A stretch of 64,000 nucleotides of DNA from Pseudovirgaria hyperparasitica (GCF_010093815.1 NW_022985566.1:692075-756074), one strand, 5' to 3'; shown: positions 40,606 through 53,456, counted from the stretch's first letter. The notes: generated by a model not told the origin, from the sequence alone. Numbers and translations: made by a program.

Positions 40606-43600
40606 ATGCTCTCCCCGTCTCTTTCCCGTAGGAAATCTACCGATAGCTTCGACTCTCTCATCGCTTCGACTCCGCCTCCCCGATCATCTTCAGCATTTCC
40701 ATTTCCCCAGCATGAGTGGCCGTCCATGGCAGGGCCCGCCAGCCGGCGGCCCTCTCGACGTGGTTCAATAGCGAGCTCAGTAACGTCTGTAGGAGGAGCT
40801 CTGGATACGGTGTCAGAGAATCGCATGGGATCAGTTGCGGAGAGCGGTCAGAATGGTGAGATCTGCTCGAATAACGTGGTGACAATCAAGCCTTTGGACA
40901 CTAAGTGGTGACACTGTGCAGCCATTTCAACCCTTCTTCAACCACCTATCGTTCGAACCGGTATGCTGCCACATACATCAGCTCCTTCTTCCGCCACACA
41001 CAAGCCTCCTACCACTCGAGACATACCTCCCGTCGCCCTCACGAATATCCCGCACGTAGATCCTGCATCATTCAAGCCATATTTGTCGCAAGTTGGATCA
41101 TTATGGAATGCTTTTCAGAGGGCAAGAGCAGAGCCAGAAAAGGATATTAATCGGCTCCCCAGAAAAGACCTGGATCAAGCTAGGGCAGACGACTTCGCAG
41201 AGAAGCTAGAGCGCGGATTGCGGAGGGAGCAGATGAGTCGTAAGAGCTCGTCCGTCACTTTGACGCCTACTGAAAGTCCAGCACCCAAGCGACGCATGAG
41301 TGGAGGACTTTCGAGGCGAAAGATGGAGGTCACCCCACTTTCTACCATTCCTCCAGTATATTTTGACGAACACTTCCAATTGGAGAACCCGCGCACATTT
41401 GATATCGTGAGCGAGCGGTCCGAGGTTGTCCGACGACCGGAGACGCCGTCAGAGAAAGATGCAAATGGATTCATGAATGGCTCAGCTCAGGGCCCAAGAA
41501 AAGCTCTGGCTACCAATGCGATTCTACAAGAGAAGCTGTCTTGGTACATGGATACAGTGGAAGTGCATCTCATTTCTTCGATATCGTCGGCATCATCTTC
41601 ATTTTTTGCAGCTTTGGGATCTCTACGCGAGCTACAGTCGGAGGCTGCAGAGTCTGTCAGGAGGATCAAGGTACTCCGAGAAGATCTTGGGAACTTAGAC
41701 CGACAGATGGCTTTGGGCGGTCTCAAGGTCATCAACATGAAGAAGAGGCGAGAGAACCTGAGAAAACTTCGAGACGCTGTTGAACAACTCAACACCATCA
41801 TCCTAGGTGTGACACACTGCGAGGAGCTTGTTGAATCGGGCGAGTTCGTGCTCGCTCTTGACAGATTGGATCTAGTGGAGAGGATAATTACAGGAACATT
41901 AGCGGTCGACGGACAAACAGACTTGACATGGATAGACTCGTACACTCCTTCGAAACTCATTGATCTTCGGGAACTAAGGGCTCTAGACGGCCTTGCAGAT
42001 GGAATGCAACAATTGCGGTTTCGTATTGGCAAAGGTTTCGAGGCACGCTTTCTTGAAACTCTACTAGCAGATATCCGGCAGCATACCAAGACGGTTCCTC
42101 CAGGAGATACGCTACAGCGATGGGGCTCGGCTTTTCAACGTGGACGAGGGGACACTCCGAGGCCGCCCCCAGGAGTACCCGCGTACATGAACCAAAGTAA
42201 TCAGGTTAGACAAAATTGCAAAGCGAGCTTGCTAGGGCTTCACAGGTCAAGATATACGCAACAGGCAACTGCCGCTTTCCGCGAAGCCGTGATGAAGGAA
42301 ATGAAAGCGCTCATAAGACAGCACTTGCCCAGTTCGTCTGACGACGACACTGAGTCTACGGCATCTATATCAACACGCGGTGGAGGCAGGTTGCAATCTC
42401 AGCAAGAAAAGTCTTCCATACTAGCCCGAAACTTGCGAGCTTTGGAGCCCGACGCTGCGGAAGAACTCCTGACAAGTGTCTATACCAACGTCGGAGAGGC
42501 TTTGAGGAGGCTTAGCACGCAAGTCAAGCTTCTTCTAGATGTCACAAGCGGCGCTTCCAGTCCGCCTCTGTCAGGGACTCGATCTCCAATGCGCAGTCCG
42601 AACCTAGCAAGTTTAGCAAATATTGACGACTTCCTCTCCGCTGGCAAATCCCCTATACTCTCAGGACAGCTTCAGGAAGAGCTTACGCAGGCGCTCGACA
42701 TGTCCAGTCTTTTGGGTCAAGCTGTCGATATTGCACAAACTCAGATCACCAAGGTGTTGAAAGTACGATCCGAACAAACCATAAGACTGCCGCTTGTCCG
42801 ATTTTTGCGGTATTTTAACCTCAACCGCCTCTTTGCAGACGAGTGTGAGGCTGTATCCGGGCGCTCTGGTGCGGCACTGAAAGGTGTTGTGAATAGCCAA
42901 ATCAGCGACTTTATTGTCCACTTTGGCGACGCTGCGAAGCAGCAGCTTGCATCTACAATGGATAATGACAAGTGGGAAGCCAAAGACTTCGGGTCGAATG
43001 AAGAGCAAACGCTTGCAAGGATACTACAGGGCATGACAGCAGACCACCAACACTGGATCAGGAGTTCCCTCGTTTGGGAAAGGTTTGAAGAAGAGCCAGA
43101 ACAGAGTAACGGCGAGCATGCAGAGAACGACGGTACGACGAAGGACAAGGCTCGCAATGCCACCTTTGACGAACAGTCTTACGTGCTCGTAGAATCCGCC
43201 ATATTCGCGCTCCGGGGAATTAATGATTTTTCGCAATTCATTGTGGCAATTCCCAGCATGACTTTGGAAGGCAGCAATAGCCTACTTGAGTATCTCAAGC
43301 TCTTCAACTCTCGCTCCTGCCAGCTGATCCTTGGCGCTGGAGCAACTAGAAGCGCAGGCCTCCGGAACATCAATACGAAGCATCTAGCCCTTGCATCGCA
43401 AGCCCTGAGCTTCGTCATCGCGCTCATGCCATACCTTCGAGAATTTATTCGCAGGCATGCTGCCAATTCACCATCCTTATCCGAATTTGACAAAGTGAAA
43501 CGGTTGTACCAGGACCACCAGGTCAGCATCCACGAAAAGCTCATTGACATCATGAGTGGCCGCGCCACCGCCCATGTAAAGGCAATGAAAGAGATCCAAT

Positions 43601-44019
43601 GGGACTCTGACGCGCGACTCACGAGCCCGTTCATGGAGACGCTCACTAAGGAGACGCTCACATTGCACCGTGTTCTGAGCAAGCATCTACCCGAGAGCAC
43701 GGTCGGGTCTATAATCCAACCCGTCTTCGAGAGCTATCGTGAGCAGTGGGGTAAGGCATTTGAGGAAGCAGTTGTGACGAGGGCGCGCGGTAAAGCTCGG
43801 TGAGCATTTCTAACGTCATCTTGAGATCCGAGATGGGATTGCTAACCAGCTTGTAGAATGCTCCGCGATGCCCAATTATTTGAGACAAAACTAAGCAGGA
43901 TTGACGGCGTAGGTGATCTGGGCTCTTATATCATTGATATAGTCAATAGCAAGGAGGTCGAGGATGCAGAACCAGCTACTGAAGAAGTTGCGGCTGCCGA
44001 CGACGCTCCAGAGTCATGA
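40606..44019 (+). CDS. VPS54: Vps54, GARP tethering complex subunit
   Basis: A subunit of the Golgi-associated retrograde protein (GARP) complex, which tethers endosome-derived vesicles at the trans-Golgi network. Exons are 40606-40855, 40922-43799 and 43857-44019, giving 1096 aa. The N-terminal 100 residues are Ser/Pro/Arg-rich. They are followed by the conserved stretch PPIVRTGMLPHTSAP and PPTTRDIPPVALTNIPHVD. A coiled-coil region lies near residues 300-345 (MALGGLKVINMKKRRENLRK). The middle has the Vps54 core (LRYFNLNRLFADECEAVSGR). The C-terminal domain typical of Vps54 starts near residue 910 (NTKHLALASQALSFVIALMP, then FDKVKRLYQDHQ). A last exon encodes the acidic tail. It was considered as a COG subunit but the C-terminal domain is Vps54. 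Confidence 0.93.
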
Positions 44020-44256
44020 TAGTAGTCTCCCTTGTTGTATACACAGTTTTGCCAAGGTAATGTCAGGTTGGGAATATCAAGCCGGATTGCATATGTAGCG
44101 GTGCATGGAGCCCGGCGCAGTAATTCTCATTTAGTTCATACATTTGCCGAGCGCTTAAGCGAACCCGATCAAAATAGATATATGTACGGCTTTTGGGGGA
44201 TATATGTATCAACAGTATACTACATTTCTGACTCCGCCATTCTATATCGCATCTTG

Positions 44257-46675
44257 TCACTCACTCGCCGCAATCTCCCCCTTCACCCACCCTTCCAGAC
44301 CACCTCTCGCAACTATCGCCTGCACATTGGGCGGCATCGAGCCCACCTTCTTCGTCCACCTCTCGCCGCCCTCGCCCTTGACAACACTAACCTCACTTCG
44401 ACCAACATCCCACTCCAAAACCCAGCCCGTCCGCACCGTCAACTCTTTCGACCCAGCAAATTTGTCCCTTAACATACGCACCAGTTCCGGCACCTCGAGG
44501 CCCAAGAGCGCGTTATTGATACTATTGCGCGAAAAGATATTGCCGAAACTGCCGGCAACAACGAGGGGGATACCGGCGGCGAGAAGGGCGGTAGCGGCCT
44601 GCTCGCGCGAGGAGCCACAGCCAAAGTTGAAGCCGCTGACGAGGATGTCGCCGGGCTTGCAGGTGGCAGCGAAGGCGGGGTCGTAGTTCTCCATGACGAC
44701 GTCGGCCATCTGGGTGCGCGTGATGCCGTCTTGGTATGTGTATTTGCCCGGGTAGATGGCGTCGGTGTTGCAGTTGTCCAGGTTGGCGAAGATGATTTCG
44801 CCCGAGACTTTGGCCGGGAAGCCTTCCAGGACGGCGCCTGTAGCGGCGGGCGCAGGAGTGGGTGAGGTGCTGGATGAGGAGGCTGGGGAGAGAGTTTCCT
44901 CGCCTTGTGCAACGGCAGCTTCGGCCTCGCGCACGAGTTGGTCGAGGGCGTCTTCGATGCTGATCATGCGTTCTTCGGGGGCGATGCCGTCGCCTTCGCC
45001 CATTTGAACCCCCGTGTAGCCCTCGGGTTGAGTGTAGACGCCGGGGCCGGTGATGACGCCTTTGAGCGCAGAGGCGGCGACGACTTCGGGGCTTGCCAGG
45101 TAGGCTTTGGCGTCTGTGCTGCCCATGCGGCCCTTGAAGTTACGGTTGCTGGCGCTGACACCGACTTCGCCGGGCTGCAGGAGGCCTGTTCCGAGACCGA
45201 TGCAAGGTCCGCAACCGGCCGGTAGAGGTTGAGCCCCGGCTTCGATGAGGACTTGCCAGTCGCCTTGCTCTTCAGCAGCTTTCTGCTCTGGAAGAGAGGC
45301 GGCGGCGATGTAGAAGTTGACATGTGAAGGAATCTTTGGGATTGTGCCGTCGGCGCGGGCTGCGGCGTCTTTGAAGACTTTTGCAGCGGCAGCGATATCA
45401 GTACGACGACTGTTTGTGCAGGAGACGAGATATGCGCGGTCGCATTTGATGTTCTGTTGTTCGAGCTCAGCAATAGGGGTTGCTACTTTGACGCTGTTTG
45501 GTCCGGATACGTAGGGTGAGAGGGTGGAAAGGTCGAGGAAAAGCTCCTTTGCATATGTCGCGCCAGGATCGGCTGTCACTGGATTCTCGAATAGCTCGTC
45601 GAGCCTCTGGTGATTGAATCGTTGTGCGGTGGGTTTCGAGGTCTCGTAGAGAGCGGCTTCAGTGGCCTTCGCGCGCAGCCATCCCTGGAGAATGCTATCG
45701 ATGGGGAACAGTCCTGAAAGGGCACCCCATTCTGTGGTCATGTTCGCGATCGTGAGTCTATCGTCCACGGGGATACTTCTCAAAGTTTCTGTGGACCCAG
45801 TGAATTCAATCGCATGGTTGAGAACCTCGTCCTTGGAAAACAAGCCGCATAGAGCTACAATGACGTCCTTTCCTGTGACACCCGTAGGCAGTGTTCCTTT
45901 GAAGTTGATCTTGGCAATTGGTGGTATCTGCCACCACATTTTTCCCGTGGCCCAGATCGCGGCAGCATCTGTCCGTACGACTGGCGTTCCAAGACATCCT
46001 ACGCCTCCGTACATGTTCGTGTGGCTGTCTGACGCTACAGCAAGTGTGCCTGGCCAGGCATACCCTTCCTCGACCATGATCTGATGGCCGATACCCCTTC
46101 CAGCGGGATAGAAGTCAACGCCTTGTGCCTTTGCGAACTCTTCGATCTGTCTGTACTTCTTGAGGTTCGCCTCGCTTTTGTTCTGCACATCATGGTCCAA
46201 GGTCATGACGATCTGCTTGTTGTCCTGAATCTTCGATGCACCAATCGACATGAACTTCAGCGCCACTGGCCATGAGTTGTCATGTGTCATGCATTTCGAC
46301 GGCTGTAGAGTGACATAGTCCCCACTCTGCACGAATTTCCCATCGGGAAGGCCGACGGCGTAGGTCTGTACAATTTTCTCGGTAAGAGTCTGAGGAGGTT
46401 TCGAAGGAGTGGATTGCAAGGTGGAAAGGAACGATGCAGCGCGAGGATCCTCAAGTTGCGAACTGAATGCTGAGAGCTCTAAACGTCGTGAAGTCGAGGA
46501 ATTGTAAGAGCGATAGATAGGCACACGGCTCGACAGCACGTATGCGTGTCGCGCAGTCTGGCGAGGCGCGACCGACTTGAAAGATGTTAGTGGTCGTCAA
46601 GGTAGAGACATCATGAGGACTTACCCGGCCTATCCGCAAACCCAATTGTGCCCTACTTATCCGGAGAGCTGCCAT
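44257..46675 (-). CDS. LYS4: Homoaconitase, mitochondrial
   Basis: Converts homoaconitate to homoisocitrate in the fungal alpha-aminoadipate route to lysine, with a 4Fe-4S cluster in the mitochondrial matrix (called lysF in Aspergillus). Exons are 46675-46625 and 46575-44257, giving 789 aa. The first exon (17 residues) plus the start of exon 2 form an Arg-rich presequence. The three cluster cysteines are visible in [14 protein letters not shown] and in [13 protein letters not shown]. The swivel domain carries [32 protein letters not shown] and [30 protein letters not shown] is another family block. A Ser/Pro/Ala linker of about 30 residues joins the two halves. It faces acetoacetyl-CoA synthetase across a 624-bp divergent region. 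The start ATG at 46675 is preceded by no better candidate. Confidence 0.96.
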
Positions 46676-47299
46676 GGCCAATTGTGACAGTATCGCGGAC
46701 GTCGTGTTGTCTTGATGTCGCAAAAAGTTGCGGAGCCGGAGGTGCTCGAGCACTTCCGGGCAGGCTACTCTGACCAATCACAGGCCGTCCATTACTTTTG
46801 TTCCGGCATCGGCATCTGCCTACATGTCGCATCCTACTGCCTGCATATATATAGGGGTACAAGCTGCCAGGCGGATATAACATATGGGCATTGGATGGTC
46901 AAGATGTTCTTGAAGAAGAAATCCCAGTACTACGATCACATTTGTGCACTCGTCGGACTGCGATAATATCACTGAAACAGACAATAGTCCTCGAGCCTTG
47001 CAGCATATTGATTCTGACATGTATTTACAGTTTTCTCTCCTCATCGGACTGCTTAGTACTCTATGCTGTGTAGGCATGTTGTTATCTATTGACCCCGGAA
47101 ACTCGGGTCCATTATAGGTGGATCTAGGCGATGTGGGATGATGGCTCCATCCCTCGGCAACTTGCGGGGTGTTTGAGTCGTGTATACAGTCCCTTTGCCG
47201 AGCACCAACGGCCGGTATCTTTCCGGCCATCTCTTCTCTTGTTCGTAGACAGGGCGTGATATACCCACAGCATTTGCAGGATATAATAACTATCCAAAT
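46676..47299. promoter_or_regulatory. Divergent promoter region, LYS4 and acetoacetyl-CoA synthetase
   Basis: A 624-bp region between two divergent metabolic genes. It holds a CCAAT box at 46774-46778, a TATATATA run near 46848-46855 and a TGAGTC half-site at 47174-47179 that partly matches Gcn4/CpcA general amino-acid control sites. The CCAAT box, about 100 bp from the LYS4 start, is the most credible element. The others are suggestive only. Confidence 0.4.
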
Positions 47300-49565
47300 A
47301 TGGCGGGCTCAGACATCCCAATTCCCCGCAAACTGTGGGAGCATCCGAATCCCAAGGGCACAAAGATGTATAAGTTCATGCAGAATGTGAATCAAAGACG
47401 AAATCTGACTCTCAACGTAAGCTCACGTGTTTTTGCTTAACCATCTAATATGTACTCACCCATATGAATCTTCCCGTTCTCCAGATGAGACGACGCCATC
47501 TCAACAATCGTTATAATCTCACATCCATCAAAGCTGATGTATGCAGAGTTTCAATGATTTGTACTCCTATTCTATCAAGAATCGTGCTTCATTTTGGCAG
47601 GATGTATGGGAGCTTCTTCCTCTGGTACATGAGGGCACGTATACAAAAGTAGTCGACGAGTCGGCTCCCATGGACACCATCCCATACTGGTTTGAAGGTA
47701 CACGCCTCAACTTCGCCGAGAATATCCTATACAATGCCGGATCCGACCACTCGCAGCTCTCAACGAGAGGCAAGGAAGATTCAAAGATTGCATGTACCGA
47801 AGTCCGTGAAGGGGGAACTGAGCTTCGAGATGTTACCTGGGCAGATTTGCGGAAGAGGGTTGGACGCCTGAGCAATGCTCTAAGGGCAAAGGGAGTCAAA
47901 AAAGGAGACAGGATATGTGTCGTGGCGAGTAACTCGGTCGACACTCTGGTCGTATTCTTGGCTACCACAGCCCTGGGTGGTCTATTCAGCAGCTCGAGTA
48001 CTGACATGGGAACTAATGGTATACTCGACCGCCTGTTACAAGTCACGCCAAAGTATGTCTTCATCGACGACTGGACAGTCTACAATGGGAAGACCATCGA
48101 CCTGCGCCCCAAAATGAAGGAGATAGTCGAAGGTATGCAGGGTGTGGAGAACTTTGAGGGCATCATCAGCCAGCCTCGATTCCGGCAGCCAGCAGATATT
48201 GCCTCTGTACCTCAAACGACCACCCTGGAAACCTTCCTGGCTGCCGCTCAAGATAATACTGAACTCACCTTCGAGCGCGTGGCTTTTCGCGACCCCTTTA
48301 TGATCGTCTATTCGTCAGGCACTACCGGCATGCCCAAATGCATCGTCCACTCCGTCGGAGGCGTCCTTCTCAGCTCCCTCAAAGAAGGCCAACTGCACTA
48401 CTCTTATGGCCCGGATACTGTCAAACTCCAATTCACCACCACCGGCTGGATCATGTATCTCTCCGCCGTCGGCTCACTCCTGCACTCCGTCCGCCTCGTC
48501 CTGTATGACGGCTCCCCATTCCAGCCCGATCTCAAGACCTTCATCACCCTCGTCGGCTCCCAACGCGTCACCCACCTCGGCATCTCCCCTCGCTACATGG
48601 CCGAGCTACAAAAAGCCAGCATCGTCCCACGTACCACAACCGATCTCTCCAACCTCCGCCTCGTTACATCCACCGGCATGGTCCTCAGCGACGCTCTCTT
48701 TGAATGGTTCTACGACACCGCCTTCCCGCGCCACGTTCATCTCTGCAATATATCTGGTGGCACCGACCTCGCGGGCTGCTTCGGTATCGGTAACCCCCTG
48801 ACTCCAGTCTACGTCGGGGGCACACAGGGCCCAACACTGGGTCTGCAGGTAGAGGTATACGACCAGACGATCCCGACCGGCAAACGCGGTACCGCGGTCG
48901 AGGATGGAGTGCCAGGTGAGCTCGTCGCGACGACTGCTTTTCCAAACCAGCCAACCACGTTCTGGGGCCAGGGTGGGCACGAGAAGTATCTGAGTAGCTA
49001 CTTCCAGCGTTATCCGCAAGTGTGGGCGCATGGTGATTTCATCGTCAAGCATCCCCAGACGGGCAGTATTACCTTTCTAGGCAGGGCGGACGGAGTGTTG
49101 AATCCGAGTGGGGTGCGGTTTGGGAGTGCGGAGATATACAGCGTGATCGAAGAGCATTTTCCGCAGATTCAGGATAGTATCTGTGTTGGACAGCGGCGGC
49201 CGAGTGATAACGACGAGAGCGTAATGCTGTTTCTGTTGATGCAGCCCGGGCAGAGATTCAGCGAGGAGTTGGTCAGGGAGGTCAAGGTGAAGATTGGAAG
49301 CGAGCGGAGTAAGAGGCATGTGCCAAAGTGGGTGTTTGAGACGCCTGCGATTCCAGTGAGTGGTGTTCACTGAAGCTATAGGGACGTGCGCTGACACTGT
49401 GTGCAGACGACGGTCAATCTCAAGAAAGTCGAGTTGCCCGTCAAGCAGATTGTGTCAGGGCAAATAATCAAGCCTTCTGGGACACTATTAAACCCAGATA
49501 GTCTAAAGTACTATTACCAATTCGCGAAGGTCGAGCAGCTAGGTGCGCCCAAGAGCAAACTATAG
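47300..49565 (+). CDS. Acetoacetyl-CoA synthetase
   Basis: An adenylate-forming enzyme that turns acetoacetate, ATP and CoA into acetoacetyl-CoA in the cytosol. Exons are 47300-47416, 47547-49355 and 49407-49565, giving 694 aa. The N-terminal ACS segment reads PRKLWEHPNPKGTKMYKFM and SIKNRASFWQDVWELLPLVH. The AMP-binding motif is IVYSSGTTGMPKCIVHS. Later blocks include GWIMYLSAVGSLLHSVRLVLYD (split in the record at 20 residues), NISGGTDLAGCFGIGNP, VWAHGDFI and the A8 hinge FLGRADGVLNPSGVRFGSAE. The conserved catalytic lysine block follows in the last exon (TTVNLKKVELPVKQIVSGQ). The first intron is 130 nt, long for this window, but skipping it joins NLTLN to SFNDLYSYS as family alignment demands. 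Distinguished from acetyl-CoA synthetase by the N-terminus and length. Confidence 0.95.
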
Positions 49566-49789
49566 CCCAAGCCAGCAGCTCGCGCAGGACAGTATAGCAA
49601 TGAACTCTAATATCAGACACCAAAGACACTCCAATACCATCTAAAACATATCTCCTCTCTTCTCACCATCTCTCTACACACCAGCAAAAGATCTCTACCA
49701 CTCAACAGCCCTCCAACGAGCTCAAAAACACCAAAATCCACCAAACCCCAAAAAATGACCAAAAATACAAAACTGTAACCCAATTAGCG

Positions 49790-49912
49790 AGTGTCGAACC
49801 CGGGGAATTAAAGACCCACACGAATTCACCCTGGGAATTGCACAGAAGCCGTCTAGAACCGCGCTTTTTGGGCAACAACGATAACCACTAGAGCATGGCC
49901 CCGATGTGCGAA
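49790..49912 (-). other. tRNA-like locus A (Pol III-type boxes)
   Basis: On the minus strand an A-box-like stretch (GCTCTAGTGGTTATCG, near 49881-49896) is followed about 85 nt later by a B-box-like GGTTCGACAC (49791-49800) and then T runs. The A box departs from consensus at one key base and I cannot fold a full acceptor stem. It could be an intron-bearing or decayed tRNA gene, or a tRNA-derived repeat. Confidence 0.25.
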
Positions 49913-50920
49913 ATCTATACCATTCGGGGAGACTATATCCAGTGGAAAATACAAACATAAGATGATTGTGGTGTGGAGGGAGGGAGGGAGAGACACGTGG
50001 TTTGCGAGGGACCGTGCGGTGCTGGTGAATAGGGTGAACAGTGTTGTGATGCAAGTGCTGATTGACGTCACGCGTGTTTCTGGCCGCGGTGGTTTTGGCA
50101 GAGCGGTGACTGGCCACTTCTGAGAGATTCGATGGCTGGATAGCTATCTCGAGTCTACTCTGACCTCGCAGCAGAGTCGGTCTACAGCTATACAGCTCTG
50201 GCATGCATAGACACGATTTACACAACATACAATACAGTCCGATTGCACCCACCCTACTTGCTTAGAATGTCACTCAGACGCGTACCTTTCAAGTTATATG
50301 TCCATCAAGCACATATACACAGCATGTCGTCATCGTTCAGTGACGTACACTGCGCTGGCTCACGCCTTTTAAGTTCCACCCTTTACAACTAACTAACTCC
50401 TATTCAAGGTGGAAAATATTCACCAACGGTCTAATAGCGCAGCGTCAGTTCTTGTACGGTAACACATCAAATTTGCGGTGAGTGGTTCCCGCGTGTTTAA
50501 CACCGCCTGGTTCAGGTAGCCGTATGATTTGCAGGTTCTGCGTTTGGTGCTTCGTATCCTAGGATTCTGCTCGTGTTGGCATTGTGTTTGTAATATCTAA
50601 TGCTTCGTGCAAGTCAGTAAGGACATGAACACGACTTTGGAAGAGGTCTGCAATGTTTGAACATATCACCAAACAATTATGCATGACACTACTTCTGGAG
50701 TGGAGAGAGCCTTATCTAACGCAAATCTCAAACACAATGAACATTCCTATAGATCTACGTGTGATGTTGTGAGTGAGGACCTCATACTTCCCGAGCTAGC
50801 ACAAGTTAAGAATACAAAAAGAAGAACACAGCACTTCCTTTCATCCATCGTACAGCCTTCAATCCCCCCCTCCAAAAAAACGCCAAGACATCCAAAAAAG
50901 TCAAGGAAAATCAAAAAAGA

Positions 50921-51050
50921 TCGGGCAACGATGGAATCGAACCACCAGCTATCGGGCTTCGCTCACGGCAGACGCCAGGTGCTCTAAGAGTTGGCTTTTG
51001 GCTATTCTTAAAGGCTGACCCGCTAACCCCCTAGACCATTGCGCCGAGGA
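50921..51050 (-). other. tRNA-like locus B (Pol III-type boxes, T-run terminator)
   Basis: On the minus strand, TGGTCTAGGGGG (A box, near 51027-51038) is followed by a perfect B box GGTTCGATTCC (50933-50943). A T-stem of five pairs with a seven-base loop can be drawn. A run of six T (50913-50918) right after the 3' end fits a Pol III terminator. The acceptor stem pairs only with a bulge, and the spacing needs an intron or long variable arm, so the anticodon is not assigned. Confidence 0.35.
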
Positions 51051-51597
51051 TGAAATACATATAGTTTGGGAAGGATATATATGGTGGAAAATTGAATCTT
51101 TTTTCTGGGAATGGGAGAGAGGATAGTTAAGGAGGAGTGAGGGTTTGGGAATGACGTGGAGTTGGTCTGTGCCGCTGCTACTGCTGTTGTTATTGTTGTT
51201 GTTGTTGTTGTTCACTTCACGTGGAGAGTGTGGTTACGCCATAAGGGCTGCTATGTGCGTCTTTTGGGTGGTTAGGTGAGAGCTGGTCGGCGGTTACTTG
51301 TAAATGGAAGAGCGCTTTCAGTGATCTGGTGTATCTAGATCCACAAAACTCGCCCGCCGGCACTCAGGTCAGAGCACATCAGTCTATCGGTGTTTACCCA
51401 CCCAGAGAAGAGAAGAGACAACGGGAGAATTTGTTGTATACAGAGATCATAAGCTCGAGGTTGCAAGACATCACTCAAGGTCTGTCATACTGACCAACAG
51501 TGATAGTAGGAACAGAAGAAAAGAGGGGCATTATCCCTCTGTACACAAAACTACATATAGCACTCTCCCCATCGTAACACCAGACACGACTCTCAGG

Positions 51598-53131
51598 TCA
51601 CTCCCTCCCCTGGATGATATATCGCCAAGAATTCTGCACCCACATCTCAAACTCACGATCCAAGAACTCTGGCTGCGGCGCCATGCCCCTCCACACGTTC
51701 TCCTCTGGTGCAACAACAAAGCGTGCGCCCAGCAGGTGCAATAGCGCCTGCTCACTGCGCGCCTCACGGGCGTTATACGTCGTGAATAGCGCCGGACAGC
51801 CGCTCTCAATGATCATTTTTATGGTATCTCTCCACGCAGTGTCCGCGTCGTCGCCGTCGACATGACCGCTGTTGAACGCGACGACGAGATCCGGCAGGGA
51901 ATAAGAGGTTGTGCTTGCAAAGTCGTGGTAGAGGCCCTTGTACGACGACAGCGAGCGCTGGCGGGACTGCGCGCGGCAGGTGTCGCAGCAAGGGAGGGCG
52001 CCCATTGGTTGGAAGCCAGATGTAGCGGCGTTGTTGAGCCATGCAGCGGGCCCGATGGCGGTGATTGATAGCGAGTTGAGTGCGGGGAGGAGATGTAGGA
52101 TTTCTTCGTAGGTGTTGATGGCAAGGAATTCGCGGCCTGTGGCGCCGAGGAGATGGATGCTTAGGGAGGTCTTTGTGGTCAGGGAGAGGTCTTCGAGCGC
52201 AGCGACGATGGTAAGGGGCATGGTTAGGTTGTCAGATGCTTGGATAAGAAACATGCGTCTGCGCTCCTCGAATTCGTGCTGCTCTGGAGAGAGATTGCAT
52301 GTAGCGGCTGTGAGTCTGCTGAAGTCAGGGGTGATGGAGTCCCTGATCTCGCCTTTGTCAGATATGTTTACGTAGTAGTCGTACCACCCGGAACATGTTT
52401 TCAATAATTTATGTGTGGTTCGAGGGGGTTCTGTACATGTTATCACAGAGGTATCTCCAACGTCTTCAAATAGGCTGATTCTGAACTGTTCTAGGTTGTA
52501 GAATGCTTTGTAGGCATCACACACAGATTGAGGGTGGGTAGCCTGGCACTTGTTGCACGATGAGACCAATCGGCAATCAGCACACGCATCCAAAGCGATA
52601 TCAAGCTGAGCTAGTTGTATGCCGCTCCGATGACAATTGATACAGTAAGGCTGACCTCTAGCTGGAAGTTAGATGGCTTGCATTCCCTGGTATGTATGAA
52701 GCCTTCGAGACATGACTGACTGGACAATGTTGTATGCATCAGCGTGGCCGGCAGCAGCAGAGACCTGGCGTACGATCTTCATCTTCGCACCTAAGCGTCA
52801 GTTTCGGCGGTAGCATATGTTAATGAGGTCGTACCTGGTCGTTGCTGTATTGCTCCCAGCTTCTTTTGTCTTGATAAAAGTCCAGCTCGCACTGATTGGC
52901 TTCTCTCAAAGGCTTACAAAGCTTCTTATGTAGATATGCCCAGTCGAGCTTCTGACATTCCTTGGAGCAGTAGCCTGCTCGCTTGCACCCTAAACATCTG
53001 TAGAGCTTTCCTGGAGGTGGACTGAAGCATCGGAAGCAAGTGAACCCTCTAACAGCACTCACAGGCAGTGCTGGGACACCGACGTGACCCGAGGCGACTA
53101 TCCGCTCGCGCTCTTTACATTTTATAGGCAT
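51598..53131 (-). CDS. MYND zinc-finger protein with MSS51-like C-terminal region
   Basis: A protein of 472 residues with an N-terminal MYND zinc finger. Exons are 53131-52835, 52782-52721 and 52657-51598. The finger spans about residues 25-70 with the ordered ligands CFRC, CLGC, YCSKEC, H and C (ending KKLCKPL). A second Cys-rich patch, YCINCHRSG then CADCRLVSSCNKC, follows across the last exon junction. The C-terminal 250 residues have the look of the domain found in Mss51 and related fungal MYND proteins (SLSIHLLGATGREF, ALFTTYNAREA, VVAPEENVWRGM). These proteins bind partners rather than catalyse. Target and location are unknown. The second intron uses a GTCAGT donor and CTAG acceptor, and the exon 2 boundaries are less certain than the rest. 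Confidence 0.8.
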
Positions 53132-53456
53132 CGATGTGAATTCTGACGAGTCTAAAGATGTTGCTGTCAAGGTTGTAGGAGTGAAGATGGATGTTCAACC
53201 CAATGCTCCGCCACGCTAAACAGTCACTACATAAGGACCCTTGGCTAGGCCCCTCGCGGTTTAGCTCTGTTGAGGCAAAGAAGCGATATCTCAACCCGAT
53301 GCGTCAATACAAAGCAGCATTATGATAGGCATATGGTGCATTCTTGGATCTTGATTGGCATTAAAGTCTCGCTATATATGACCACATAATACTATGCATT
53401 TTGTACACTCTGGTGCGACACATAAAATCCACAGGTCTGATATCCAAGAAGCAATT
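53132..53456. other. Spacer between phosphatase end and MYND gene start
   Basis: 325 bp that must include the MYND-gene promoter and the phosphatase 3' end. No strong element recognised. Confidence 0.5.

Larger units (their letters stand above)
49566..51597. other. Convergent spacer with two tRNA-like loci
   Basis: About 2 kb between the ends of two converging genes. It holds two tRNA-like Pol III-type loci listed separately, polypurine and polypyrimidine tracts, and a GTT/AAC triplet run at about 51182-51212. No protein gene supported. Confidence 0.6.

Noticed and set aside
41487-42089. A 200-codon minus-strand Ser/Arg-rich frame
   Set aside because: Antisense to VPS54, which is clearly coding.
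40606-44019. COG6-type Golgi tether
   Set aside because: First considered from the coiled-coil middle; the C-terminal domain and N-terminal conserved block are those of Vps54.
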